Positions 46,924-58,900 of a stretch of DNA of 64,000 bases are shown in pieces. The DNA comes from Elymus sibiricus (Eukaryota; Streptophyta; Magnoliopsida; Poales; Poaceae). The translations under genes were made by a program, and so were the position numbers. The stretch lies in assembly GCA_039707655.1 (NCBI GenBank), contig CM077674.1, forward strand, positions 235,267,904 to 235,331,903, given 5' to 3'. The notes below the pieces were generated by a model. That model ran no database searches. It was given only the letters and a program-made list of their open reading frames with translations, and was not told the DNA's origin. How positions within the stretch are numbered: the first letter of the stretch is position 1; the number at the start of each line of letters is the position of its first letter.

Positions 46924-48635
46924 AGGCTCACGTGGATGCATACACAGGCTTGAGCATTCTTGACTAATCCATGATATATTTCATGATTATCTTATATGTT
47001 GAACATTTTGCTCCCTTGTATGGTATCTAACCTTTTGTAGGTACTTGGACAAACTTCATGCCACAAGATTGCGTCTCACTCTTATCATAAGCAATCTTGT
47101 ATAACTCAAGTATCGACAATTGATGGTGGAACAAGGAACAAGACAACCTAAACATATCCTTTGACAAATCCCGAGATATGCTTCATTCTTGTCAGCTTGG
47201 ATATACATGTTGTTCCTTGCAAAGCTAACCCATGTAGGAAGATGAACTACAAAAGATAGGATCACTCCCAACTTCAACTAATGAGCATCCACTTCAAGTT
47301 CAACTACATGGACTTCACCAAAATCCCAATGTAAGTTCTCACATCTTAGAGGAGCTTTACTCAAAGACATGAGCTAAAGCAACTCAACAAGATGTGAATA
47401 CATTGAAATGCTTAAAGGAAAAAATGGCAACCCCATTTTGAGCTTAAATGAAGAGTATGACCTATGATCAAGTGCTCTCACTTGACTCCTAAGTCAATAT
47501 ACTCTAACATAGGTGACCTAGTCGCCGACCCATCTAGATGAAGTTCTCTAGTGTTTTCTTCTGTTTGTTCTCTTCTTGCTAGAGTGTTTCTTTTTCAACA
47601 AAAAAAAATTCATCTAGACCTTGCTTCTTTTCTGTGTTTCTTTTCCTTTAGTTAGTTTCGCAGCTAATTCCTTGCAAATCCTTGTGAGATTTCCCTTGTC
47701 TAGTGAGCTGAGTTGACAAATAATTCCATTGCATCAACCTCGGTTCCACCGATTTATATCAACTCGGTGTCACCGATTTTGCTGCTCTAAGGAATTTTCT
47801 GTCAAATTTTTCCTGAGTATTTCTGATCCAGCTCCACTCAATGATTCTTATCCTCTACTTGCATCTAGAGCCACTCAAAGGCTAAGTGTGTTTCTCGAGG
47901 ACCAAACCCACTTGATCAATAACCTTGAAGTCCCTTCTTGGAAATTGATGTCAAAGGGGGAGAGAGGAATACACATCAAAGCTTATCACTATAAAAGAGA
48001 TGCACCTTACAAGAGGAGAGAATGTTACATGTTTCTAAGAGGGGAGAAACATGATTAGTTTATTCTCTGGTTGCTCTAGTTTTCTCACCCTACCTACTCC
48101 CAATATCCAATGTCAGATTCAGGGGGAGAGGAAGTTCTTTAAGGGGAGACAACTATTTCTTTTGGGGACAGGTTTGCTTCAAAGAAGTATCCTAGTGATA
48201 CTCTCTCTACATGTCATCCCAATCTTGGTTTCTTATTGATCTTATGTCTTTTCTTGAAGAAATTATCTTGTGTTATCTAACCTTGTTTTCTCAAGTGTAT
48301 TTCTTCAGGTACTTGATCAAGAACTTCAAGGTAAGTATATGCATCACACTCATGTACATGATTGACCTCTTGCTAGTATATATTGTTTGCAAGAAGAAGA
48401 TCATGGACATGTGGATACCTAAATGTCATATATATTGCTCTGATGCATATAGCCAAGATACATGTTGCATGTATATTTCCCATGAGATATCATCATGTTA
48501 TGCACATCTTCAGGGGGAGTTCAGGGGAGCTCATGCATGTTACATGTTTCCTTCAAAGCTTTCATACATACCTCTGCTATATCGTTATTTGAAGCTTTGA
48601 TGTATGTTGTCATCAATTACCAAAAAGGGGGAGAT
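46924..48635. other. Copia 3' internal non-coding region
   Basis: There is no counterpart of the 720-codon ORF found in the other Copia element. Two TCGGTG/CACCGA words occur at about 47740-47775. Short gggggaga purine blocks (47955, 48120, 48510) precede the true polypurine tract. The frames at 47729-48600 are short and unsupported. Confidence 0.6.
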
Positions 48636-50230
48636 TGAAAGCACATTTGCTCCCTTGGTGGTTTTGGTAATTCATGCCAACATACATGTTGTTGGACTAA
48701 TGCTTTTATCTAGTGAATTTCAGACAAGTTTAACAAATGGCGTGGCATGGACAAGAAGATGTGGAACCCCTTCAAAATGCTAAGGACAAGGATTGGCAAA
48801 AGCTCAAGACTCTACATTTTTGGTTTAGTGATCCAAGATCACATTGAGTCCATAGGAAAGCCAATACTATTAAAAGGGGATGAGGTGTTGCTTAATGGTC
48901 TTTTTGCTTAAGTGCTTAGTGACAGTACTCCTAAACCCTCAACCATTCTCTCTACCCAAAGATGTCCATAACCTACATTCTAACTCGGCCCCACCGAAAT
49001 TTCCTATCCGGCCCCACCGAGTTCATCCAATTCTTAGCCACTGCCAAAACCCTAACAAATCGGATCCACCGAAATGGATCTCGGTCTCACCGAGATGGCC
49101 TTGCCAACTCTCTGTAATCATTTGCACTTACTTTGGTCTCACCGAGTTTTGCAAATCGGTCTCACCGAGATGGCTTGCCAACTCTCTGTTGCCTTATTGC
49201 TTCACTTCGGTCCTACCGAGTTGATGCAATCGGTGCCACCGAGATGAGGTTTGCCCTAGCCATTGCACTTCGGTCCATCCGAGATGTTCGTATCGGTCCC
49301 ACCGAGATTCCTAACATTCATATCTTTTACACAGTTCGGTGCTACCGAGATGATTGTTTCGGTGCCACCAAGTTGGGTCAAAAGTGTGTAACGATTGGAT
49401 TTTATGTGGAGGCTATATATACCCCTCCACCACCTCCTTCTCAGTAAGGAGAGCCATCAGAACGTGCCTACACTTCCACCATACATTTTCTGAGAGAGAA
49501 CCACCTACTCATGTGTTGAGATCAAGCTATTCCATTCCTACCATTTAAAACTTGATTTCTAGCCTATCCCAAGTTGCTTTCCACTCAAATCCCTCTTCCA
49601 CCATAGCCAAATCTGTGAGGAGTTGTTTGAGTGCTGGGAAGACTATCATTTGAAGCACAAGAGCAAGGAGTTCATCAACAACACACCGTCTATTACCTTT
49701 TGGAGAGTGGTGTCTCCTAGATTGGTTAGGTGTCACTTGGGAGCCTCCAACCTGATGTGGAGTTGAACCAAGCAGTTTGTAAGGGCAAGGAGATCGCCTA
49801 CTTCGTGAAGATCTACCCCGAGTGAGGCTAGTCCTTCGTGGACATAAGCCATGGTGGAATAGACAAGGTTGCTTCTTCGTGGACCCTTCGTGGGTGGAGC
49901 CCTCCGTGGACTCGCGCAGCCGTTACCCTTCGTGGGTTGAAGTCTCCATCAACGTGGACGTACGATAGCACCACCTATCGGAACCACGCCAAAAACCACC
50001 GTGTCTTCATTGCGTTTGATCTTCCATACTCTACCCCTTTACATTCCGTACTCTTGCATGCTTTACTATTTCCGCTGCTCAATCTCTAGATATGTGTGTG
50101 TAGAAAGTATTGGAGTGATCTTAACTTATGCCAAATTCTGTCTAAATTCCAAGAGAAATTGAAAACTGCACCTTTGGCTGGTTAGGAGTCTATTCACCCC
50201 CCCCTCTAGACCTATCTCCTCGATCCCACA
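48636..50230 (+). repeat. 3' LTR of the second Copia element
   Basis: 1595 bp, near-identical to the 5' LTR with few substitutions by eye; TATA box at about 49414-49421. The small divergence indicates a recent insertion. Confidence 0.92.
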
Positions 50231-50235
50231 GCCCC

Positions 50236-50756
50236 CCTCCACCATAATTCTCCTCCATAAATGGCCTCTTTTCTCTATCTTCCTCATTTATTTGGCTCTC
50301 CCTCCTTCCATACATATATATCCCTTTCCCACTCCTAGATTTGTCTCATAGCTACCTAGCTCATCTCTCTCCCTCTCCATTAGTTAGCTAGAGTCATCTC
50401 TAGCTCCTCCCAACAACTAGATCTAGCTAGCTAGCCATCCACTTTCGATCCCTATAGGTAGCGAAGGCCTCATCTAACCGTGCTCGATCTCTCTCGGGAG
50501 ATAGGTGAGTAAAAAGTTGTGCATTTCAAGAATGGGAATATGTGTGTTTGCGATATGAAGGGATTTGTGCGAGTGACATGCCCCCTGAGTTGATTATGTT
50601 TTGCCGAAATGTCGATTTATTTCCGTTTCGGCGAATTTCGAGCAAACTCGATATGTCCTATTTTTAGGCAAGGTCATGCCAAATTTTTGTATGACTTTGA
50701 TGCATGCATGCATTTTGTTTATAATCCTTTTGCTTGTTATACCGCGCAGTCGGTCA
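50236..50756 (+). other. CACTA leader upstream of the transposase gene
   Basis: C/T-rich transcribed-leader-like sequence continuing from left of the Copia, then a conserved box at 50606-50705 (ttttgccgaaatgtcgattt onward) that recurs before the second gene. A tataccgcgcag acceptor-like site at about 50738-50749 precedes the first transposase ATG (50757), so an intron in the leader is likely. Confidence 0.5.
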
Positions 50757-53700
50757 TGAAGGTGAGTGGAAGGAAGGTGGAGCGATACTTGCAATCCGCG
50801 GTGACGGACATGTATGCAAATAATCAGACTGGGATTAGATGTCCGTGTACAAGATGCAAAGAAGGAGTCATTTTGGACCCCTTTGATCGTGGCAGTTTGA
50901 AGGCGCACCTGCTCATGAATGGTTTCATGGATGGCTATACTCGGTGGATAAGTGAAGATGATGATGAGGACGTCCACATGGCAGGCAATAACGACATGGG
51001 GCTAGACAAAGAGATGACCGATCGACCCGAAGACGATGGCGCCGGACATGGCGGCGGGGAAGAGTCCGGACATGGCGGTGGAGAAGATTCCGGACACGGC
51101 GAAGAAGAGTCTGGACATGGCGGAGAAGAGGCGGCGGACACGCCGTAGTCTTCGACGCGACTAAGTTCAGTCGTGCAGGACCCTCATGTTCGAGACCTGC
51201 TTCGCAAGAATACGACTACCGACAGAGCTGCTTCTAGAGAGGAGGCCAAGCTGGCGCAACTGGAAGTAGACTCGAAGACTCCATTGTATGACGGTTGCGA
51301 TCCCGAGGTGACCTGCTTGAGTTTCACGCTCGAACTTCTAAAGACGAAGGCCAAAAACAAATGGACAGATGCAAGCCTCGATGAGCATTTGAAGCATCTA
51401 CATAATAAAGTTCTTCCCGCGGGGAACGTGTGTCCTACTAGTGTCGAGGAGGCAAAGAAAATCGTTTACCCTCTTGATATGCCACACATTAGATACCACG
51501 CATGCATCAACGATTGCATCATTTATCGGGAGGAGCACCTGGAAAAAACCAGCTGTCCAGTGTGCAATGCTTCTCGATACAAGAAGGTCGGAAAGAAAGC
51601 TCCTCAGAAAGTTGTATGGTACTTTCCGATCACTCCCCGTCTGCAGCGGTATTTCGTAGATCCTAAGGAAGCAAAGCTCATGCGCTGGCACGCGGAGAGG
51701 AAGAAGCCCGACGATGGAGATGATCCGAAGCTAAGACACCTCGCAGATGCTAGCCAGTGGAGAGCATTCAACGCCGAATATCGATTTTTCGCAGCAGATG
51801 CAAGGAACATCGTGCTTGGTGCGAGTAACGATGGCATGAATCCATTTGGAAACCAGAACACCAACCACAGCACATGGCCCGTCTTTGTATGGATGTACAA
51901 CCTCCCCCCATGGAAGTGCATGAAGACAAAGTACATACACATGAGCATGCTAATTCAAGGGCCGAAACAACCGGGAAATGATATTAACCTGTATCTGGGG
52001 CTACTGAAAGAGGAGCTACACACGTTATGGAAATCATCGGTCAAGACATGGGACGCCAGCACAGGAGATTATTTCTATATGAGAGCCGCGCTGATGACGA
52101 CGGTGCACGACTATCTCAGTTACGGGTATGTCTCAGGCCAGGTGTGACACGGATACTACGGATAAACAAGGTGCATGGATGATACAACGTCTCAGCAGCT
52201 TACGTTAACGAAAGATGGCGGGTCTGGGAAAATCGTGTACATGGGGCATCGTAGATGGCTCGAGAAGGATGACCCGTGGAGAAAACGTGGAGATCTATTC
52301 AATGGTTTGGCTGAGCATCGAGGACCTCCACGTAAGAGGAGCGGCGCCGAAATCAACGAGCTATTGAAAAACTAGGAACAGTGCCCCGCGCCGGGAAAGA
52401 TGAAAAAGGCGCCGGAGCCGCTGCTGAAGGTATGGAAAACGAGGTCTGTTTTCTGGGACTTGGACTACTGGCCCAATCACGACACGCCTCATTGCCTTGA
52501 TCAAATGCATATCACGAAGAATGTCCTCGAGAGCTTGCTTGGCACACTGATGAACATGCCGGAGAAGACCAAGGATGGGCCGAGGGCAAGGAAAGACTTG
52601 GAAGATTTGGAGATTAGGGGAGATCTCCACATGCCGCCCCGTAAAAAGTCGACGGAGGAGACGGAGACGGAGATGGAGGCGGGCGAAAGGGGCAGAAAAG
52701 CCAACAAGAAGGAGGAGAATTATTGCCCCCCTTCTTGCTTCACCTTAAGTGCGAAGGAGATCGATCAATTCATCAAGTGCCTTACGGGAATCAAAGTCAG
52801 TTCCGGTTACTGTGGGAAGATAAGCAGATTTCTAGACACCAAGAAGAAAAGGTTCAACGGGATGAAGTCTCATGACTGTCACATGATGATGATGCAGATA
52901 CTCCCGATTGCCATTAGAGGGATAATGGACAAGCACGTCCGTGACACGCTTACTGGTCTCTGCAACTTCTTCGACGTTATCTCTCGAAAGTCCATCAGTG
53001 TGAAGCAGCTCCGAAGGCTACAGGAAGAGATCGTTGTCATACTATGTGAGCTTGAAATGTACTTCCCGCCCGTGTTCTTTGACGTCATGGTGCATCTGTG
53101 TGTCCACATCGTGGACGACATCATCGACCTCGGGCCGACATTCCTTCATAGCATGATGTCGTTCGAGAGGATGAATGGGGTCATCAAAGGATTCGTTCGT
53201 AACATGTCCCGTCCCGATGGGAGCATCGTCCAGGGGTATCTGACCCAAGAGTGCATCTCCTTTTGCGAGAATTATCTAGGCGTCGGAGACCCTGTTGTTG
53301 GTTTGCCCATCAAGAAGCACCATGGGAGGCTCAGAGGAGAAGGTCACAACAACGGCTGGAGGGAATTGCACGTGAACTACTCGGGTCGACGGAACGACTT
53401 TGACAGGGCTAACTTAGTAGTGCTACAACACCTAGATGCGGTAGAAGATTATGTGACACTGCATAAAGAAACCATCGCAAAGAAGTACCGTGATTAGGGG
53501 ATGCGCAAGACGGACGCCGAAGTTACTGTAGAGCACAACTCCACTTTCTTGCGTTGGTTCAAAGAGCAAGTTCTTGCTAATCCCCCGGAAGAGGGCAGTG
53601 CGGACGGATTTCTCATATACGCCTTAGCACATGGCCCCGCGCCCAACCTCGCGACCTATCAGGCATACGATATCAATGGGTACACGTTCTACACGGAGGC

Positions 53701-54280
53701 CAAAGACATGAACAGTGATTACTAGAACTCAGGGGTGACGATTGAATGCATGACCGACGCCAACGGCACAACTGAAAGATTCTACGCAAGGGTCGAAGAG
53801 ATCTGGGAGCTTGACTACGCTGGACTGCACGATGCGACGATGTTCCGTGTCAGATGGGCTAAGGCCGTCGTAAGAGAAAACAAGTATTTCACTACCATGT
53901 CTATACCCGACGCGAAGAGCGCTACCGTGAACGTTAACGTCATCGCCAAAACTGAGCCATGGGTACACACTAAGCACGTGACACAATGCTTCTTCATAAC
54001 CGACCCGACAAATCCCAACCGTGTTGTCGTGAGGAGAGGCAAAAGGAGCATCGTCGGAATGGATGGAGTCGCCAACGAGGAAGACTACGACCAATACGGC
54101 AACCCGATGAGGGAAGATGACGATGACAATGAAGCATATGTCAAAAGAAGAATCAAGACTACATTACGTAAGAAAGATAGTACTCCATGGTTCCGGAAAA
54201 GTCACAACGAGGGGCTCAATTATTCGACAACGAACAAGAAAGGAAAGAAGCTCAATGTGAAACGTCGTCGACGCAGCTGA
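50757..54280 (+). pseudogene. CACTA transposase (TNP2 type) with five in-frame stops
   Basis: One long frame without any frameshift. The N-terminus (MKVSGRKVERYLQSAVTDMY, then CPCTRCKEG and AHLLMNGFMDGYTRW) is the transposase-associated domain. A Gly/His/Glu repeat region (about 51040-51140) follows. The TNP2 core contains YHACINDCIIYREEHLEKTS then CPVCNASRYKK, SNDGMNPFGNQNTNHSTWPV, and later DYWPNHDTPHCLDQMHITKN. After that come a DUF4218-like region (LEMYFPPVFFDVMVHLCVHI, about 53050) and a DUF4216-like C-terminus (about 53770-54010). It would bind the TIRs and cut and paste the element. Stops near 51146, 52145, 52373, 53495 and 53723, plus a TAA at about 52163, interrupt it, several at positions where the family has Trp, Gln or Arg. 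It is therefore inactive unless complemented. Confidence 0.85.
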
Positions 54281-54475
54281 GAAACCATCATTATCGGTCA
54301 AATTAATGATGTAATATATATACATTGTATGCCTTCTTCCCACCATATATATATATGCGCATGTTTTCAGCTCGGTCGTCTTTCGGAAAAGAAAAAGAAA
54401 AAGGAGAAAGGAAAAAAGAAAATCAAAAGAAAAAGAAAAATGAAAGGAATAGAAAAATGAAAAGGAGAAAGGAAT
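54281..54475. other. Spacer after the transposase gene, purine-rich
   Basis: Contains two (TA)n patches (54318, 54346) and an A/G-rich run (gaaaaagaaaaaggagaaag). Confidence 0.5.
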
Positions 54476-54646
54476 AGCAGTAGCGTGGGTCTGTAACCCG
54501 CGCTATAGCTAACTTACCAGTAGCGCGGGTTTGGTAAACCAGCGCTACAGCTACTGAGGATAGCAGTAGCGCGGCTTTTAGTACCCGCGCTATAGCTACG
54601 TTAGCTATAGCGCGGGTCCTGGATCCGCGCTACTACTATTTTGAGT
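54476..54646. repeat. Internal block of subterminal-type repeats
   Basis: At least six agcagtagcg/cgcgctatagct words in both orientations lie between the first and second CACTA genes, far from either terminus. They match the words at the element ends. A C/T-rich leader follows, just as at the left end. Confidence 0.75.
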
Positions 54647-54982
54647 TAACTCCCGTGCGGTTCCCCCCCAGTTCCCCATTCGTCCCAAACCCCCTTCTCC
54701 TCCCGACGCCGCACGCCCTCTGTCGCCCTCCGCGCACCCTCCCTCGCCGGCCTCGTCCGTCGCCCACCGCCTGCCCTCCGTCGCCGTCGCCCGCCGCCCA
54801 CCCTCCGTCGCCGTCGCTGGAGCCCCTGCTTCACCGCCGCCCGGTCCATCGTCACCGCTGTCCGCCCTCGATCTCACCGCTACCGCCCGAGCCCCTACTC
54901 CACCATCGTCGCCACCGCCCCGTAAGCCCCTCCCCTCTTCCCTCCTCCCCCCTCCCCTCTTCCCTCCTCCCCCCTCCCCTCT

Positions 54983-55025
<43 letters not shown>

Positions 55026-55925
55026 TCTCTATCTCATATGAACCCTAGGAGGCAGTAGTATGAACCCTAGGCAGAATTTTGAACCCTACAACCCTAGTGC
55101 TAGATTAGAATTTGAACCCTAGTGCTAGATTAAAATTTGAACCCTAGTGCTAGAATAAAATTTGAACCCATGGCTTTTTTAAGATTGGGGAAAAAGATGC
55201 AAAATTAGAAGTAGGACAGAAAATTCAGAAAATTTGAAGTGCTTCAAAATTCAGATAATTCATAGAAGTTTTATGTTGGATAGTAGCTAGGCATTTAGCT
55301 AGGTTTTTTTATTAGGACGGTAGCTGTTTTATATTTGAACCCTAGTAGCTAGTAGCTATAAACAAAAAAAACAGTAGCATTTAGCTTTAAACAAAAAACA
55401 GTAGCATTTAGCTATAAACAAAAAATAGTAGCTATGGCATTTAGCTATAAACAAAAAACAGAATTGTTTTTCTTTTCAAAAACTTGGTTAAAGTAATTGT
55501 TGCTATATATACAAAAAACAAGATTGATGTTATATGATATATGTCATTGATGTTCATTTGCATATTCCATTATTGTTGATTATATCTTTTATTTACAATT
55601 GTTGAATATGATATGATTAATGTTGGTTGAATGGACAATTGTCGAAGAATATCCGAGTGGCCTATGTTTTGCCGGAATGTTGATTCATTTCCGTTCCGGC
55701 AAATTTCAGGCGCTCCATATGTCCACTTTTTAGCAAAGGTCATGCCGAAAATTTCCGTGAATTTCGACATGACTTGTGCTAGAAACTAGGACATATCGAG
55801 TGCCCGGGATTTGCCGGAAGGGAAATGAATCAAAATTCCAGCAAAACATAGGCCCTTTTTTTTCTTCATTATTCATTTTATTCGGTCTAGAATTAAACTA
55901 GCATACTTAATTAATCGTAGGAAAC
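54647..55925 (+). promoter_or_regulatory. Leader of the second CACTA gene, with (TC)n tract
   Basis: C/T-rich sequence, a ~23-bp tandem repeat of ctcccctcttccctcctccc (about 54930-54988), a (TC)n run (about 54986-55022), then AT-rich intron-like sequence with repeated gaaccctag (55040-55160) and aacaaaaaacagtagc (55360-55460). It ends with the foldback at 55660-55857. The arrangement repeats that of the left end of the element. Confidence 0.6.
55660..55857. repeat. Imperfect foldback (two ~98-bp arms)
   Basis: The arm from 55660 (gcctatgttttgccggaatg) is matched in inverted order by the arm ending at about 55855 (ccagcaaaacataggcc), and pairing continues to the centre near 55758. The left arm also matches 50606-50705 in front of the transposase gene. 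A transcript would form a long hairpin. Confidence 0.8.
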
Positions 55926-58900
55926 ATGTCTAGCCACGAGGAAGCCGGGGGTTCTGGTCACCCCGAACAAGACCCCGTTGAGGCAGCAAATCATTATTTC
56001 GAGTACCTGAACGAACACTGGTTGCGGGTGCAGGGTGGCAGTGGCACCAACCCCGACACCGACACCGGCACCGACACCACCCCCGAGACCGGCAACGATG
56101 CTGGCGAAGCCGGTAAAGGACCGAAGCCGAGGAGGGCACGAAAACCAAACGAGCTCGGCATCGGAAAAATTGTGGTCACGACGATGCACCCCGTTAAATT
56201 AGAGCCAACGGCGCCGGAGGAAGCACGCGCGTGCTACGGCAATCAACTAGGATGCATCCTCAGGGAAACCGCCAACATCAACGACGAAAAGTTAAGGAAG
56301 ATACCACATATGGAGCACATGCTCCTAACGAAGTTGCACAATAGGTTCCTGTTCCCCGGCCGGGATGAAAGCAAACTTCCGTGGCAGGACGAACCCATGA
56401 TAAAGATAAACAACAAGGCGATGGGGACGTTCAGCAACGACTTGGCCGCCTGGAAAGTAAGAGTGAAAAAAGTGATTGCGAAGAACGAACCGTGGTCCAA
56501 GATTCATGCTGACAATCCGACACTAAAGGAAGAGGACTTCGAAAAATTCAAGGAGACTTGCGCTAAAGATGAAGTCAAGGAAAAGTCGGAGAAAATGAAG
56601 GCGCTCCAGGACAGGAACATGCCTCCCCACCGCCTCGGAAGCCGTGGTTACGAGGGGAAGAGGCACGTATGGGCCAAGGAGGACGCCGAACGTGAAAGTC
56701 ACGGAATCCCAGACCCCTTGGTAGAGTTCACCGATCCGCAGGAGCGTGACTGGATCAGGGCCCGGTACAAATGGGACCCCGTCAATAAGATCTTTTACAC
56801 GGACCCGAACACGAGGGAGTTCATGAGACTACTGGTAATTGTTATATTACCACCTTATATTAGCTTCTAATCAATTCGACTACAAGTTTTGTCAGATTTG
56901 TAAACCATCCATGTTCCTTTTACAGAAAGAGCAGCACCAAAAGGAGGCCGAAAGCGACGAGTCGTCTCAGTCGTCGGCGAGGCCCAAGTGGGACACCCCT
57001 TTCAACCGGGCCCTGAACATACTGAAAAGGGTCTCGGAGGACAAACCGCCGTCGTATGGACGTGTGCACGGCGTCGGAGATGGCGCCTCCTGGAAGACGT
57101 GCTACCACGAGAAGACGGAGGAAAAAAGGCAGAGACGGATGCTTACTCAACAGACCATCGATGAGAAGGTCGCGCTTGCGGTCTATAAGACCAAAGCTGA
57201 GACCAAAGAAGAGTTGGTCAAGGTAGTCGATGCAGCGGTCAGTGCAGCAGTAACTGGCGTCAGGGCTGACTTCGCATCTACGTCGGGAGCAATTCGGTGA
57301 ACATCGCACCACCAGCACCTGCTCACGCAACCGCACATGCTCCCGTACATGGTCCCGCTCCTGTTCATAGCAGCCTGTCCTCCGTCTCTGGCGTGCTCGG
57401 TGGGGCTTCGTTTTGGCTGAGCTCGACGCCCTCACGGTAATTACGCGTCATACCCTCTTCACCAGCATATCTATAGTCTTCCGTTTCAGTTGCCTTTCGG
57501 ATGTCTGACGTCGCAGACATGTCTTCGCAGGCCGACGAAACCCCGTGCACCATACTGTACGACATTAACGGCCAGAAGGTGGATGTGGGAAAGGCAACGA
57601 TCGTGAAGCCGAAGGACCGCATGTTGCACAACCGACAGATGCCCGATGGCGTGTTCAAGGTTTGCGTGGCCAGTGTCAAAGCGGGCTTCGAGGATTTGCC
57701 TCCTCCGGTACCACTCGAGGGAGACGACGAGACCCCTAAACGGATTGTCGCATGCAAGAGTTGGTTCCTGCCTTGGCCGAAGACTCTTCTTCGTGTGGAG
57801 GCGCCCGGGAGCACACCAACGACAATGCCTCAACAAGGTATGAACACCACCCCACCTACCCAATTACCTACACCTGTCATGCCGGGTGATAGCGGATGAC
57901 GCGAGGGAGAGCCTCCATTATTGCCTGACGACGTCGCCCCCGTTGAAGAAGCAAATGCTGATGATGTCATGGAGGAGGAGGATGATGACCCTCTCAAGTA
58001 TATCAATACCGACTATGACGATGGAGGATTGATGGATCGGGACTATGACTCAGGCTATGAGCCTGGAGATGACTTGATGCTGCCTGATTTGCCGGAGCCG
58101 GAACGTCCTAAGGCTGATTGCAAGAAGTCTCTCTTCATGCGATCCTCGCAGGAGACGCCTCCTGATGCCGCCTCTACCCAGCAACAACAATGCGAGGGCC
58201 GTCCACTGATGAGCCCGACGACACTGGGGGTGGTGGTGAGGGAAGGTATGGTGGGCTCACTACCGCCACCCGCCAAGAAGCAAAGGAGGAGACCGGACAG
58301 GAAAGGCTCTAAAGGCGCCAGAGCTGCTTCAAGCAGCCAGCCGCCTCTGCAGCCCCGGAAGGTAGACAGAATACCTGTCCAAGGTGCGGAGCAGTTCCAT
58401 GTCGCCAGCCACCCGATCCTACCTCGGAAAGCGCTATAGGACATACTGAACAATGATATAAGGAGACTTCATGAAGATGTGCTGGCGAGAGAGAAAAGCC
58501 TTCTCCTCTCGAAAAATCCAGGATACCCGCTTTACGTGGCTCAGGTGCCGGGTGGGAAGTTGTACGTCGAGAGATGGCCCGCGGATAAGTTCATCCTGCG
58601 ATTTGGCTACATCTACGACATGTTCCACATGACCAAGCTGGATTTTCAGTTCATCCGCATGTATGCGCTGTATCTGAACTACATCATCAGGCGCGAGAAC
58701 ATAAAATATATCTGCGTCGCGGACCCGTACTATATGCACGAGAGATTCTTGGCAGTCTGCAAAGAGCACCATGACTATGCGAGCAAGTACATCGGCGAGT
58801 TCATGGTCGCCAATAAGGACAAGGAAATGATTCTCCTGCCTTATCATCCCACGTAAGTCATCCGTGGATATCCTTTCGTAAGTTTTAATCATTCCTTTGC

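Larger units (their letters stand above)
41334..50230 (+). mobile_element. Complete Copia LTR retrotransposon with pol (partner family of the first)
   Basis: LTRs 41334-42931 and 48636-50230, primer site TGGTATCAGAGC at 42934-42945, polypurine tract AAAAAGGGGGAGAT at 48622-48635, and GCCCC on both sides (41329-41333 and 50231-50235). It lies inside the C/T-rich leader of the CACTA element. The LTRs belong to the same family as those of the pol-less element at 13612-23326: same start, long near-identical middle and the same TCGGTG-rich promoter. It encodes protease, integrase, RT and RNase H with one frameshift, but no zinc knuckle and no downstream extra ORF. Confidence 0.93.
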
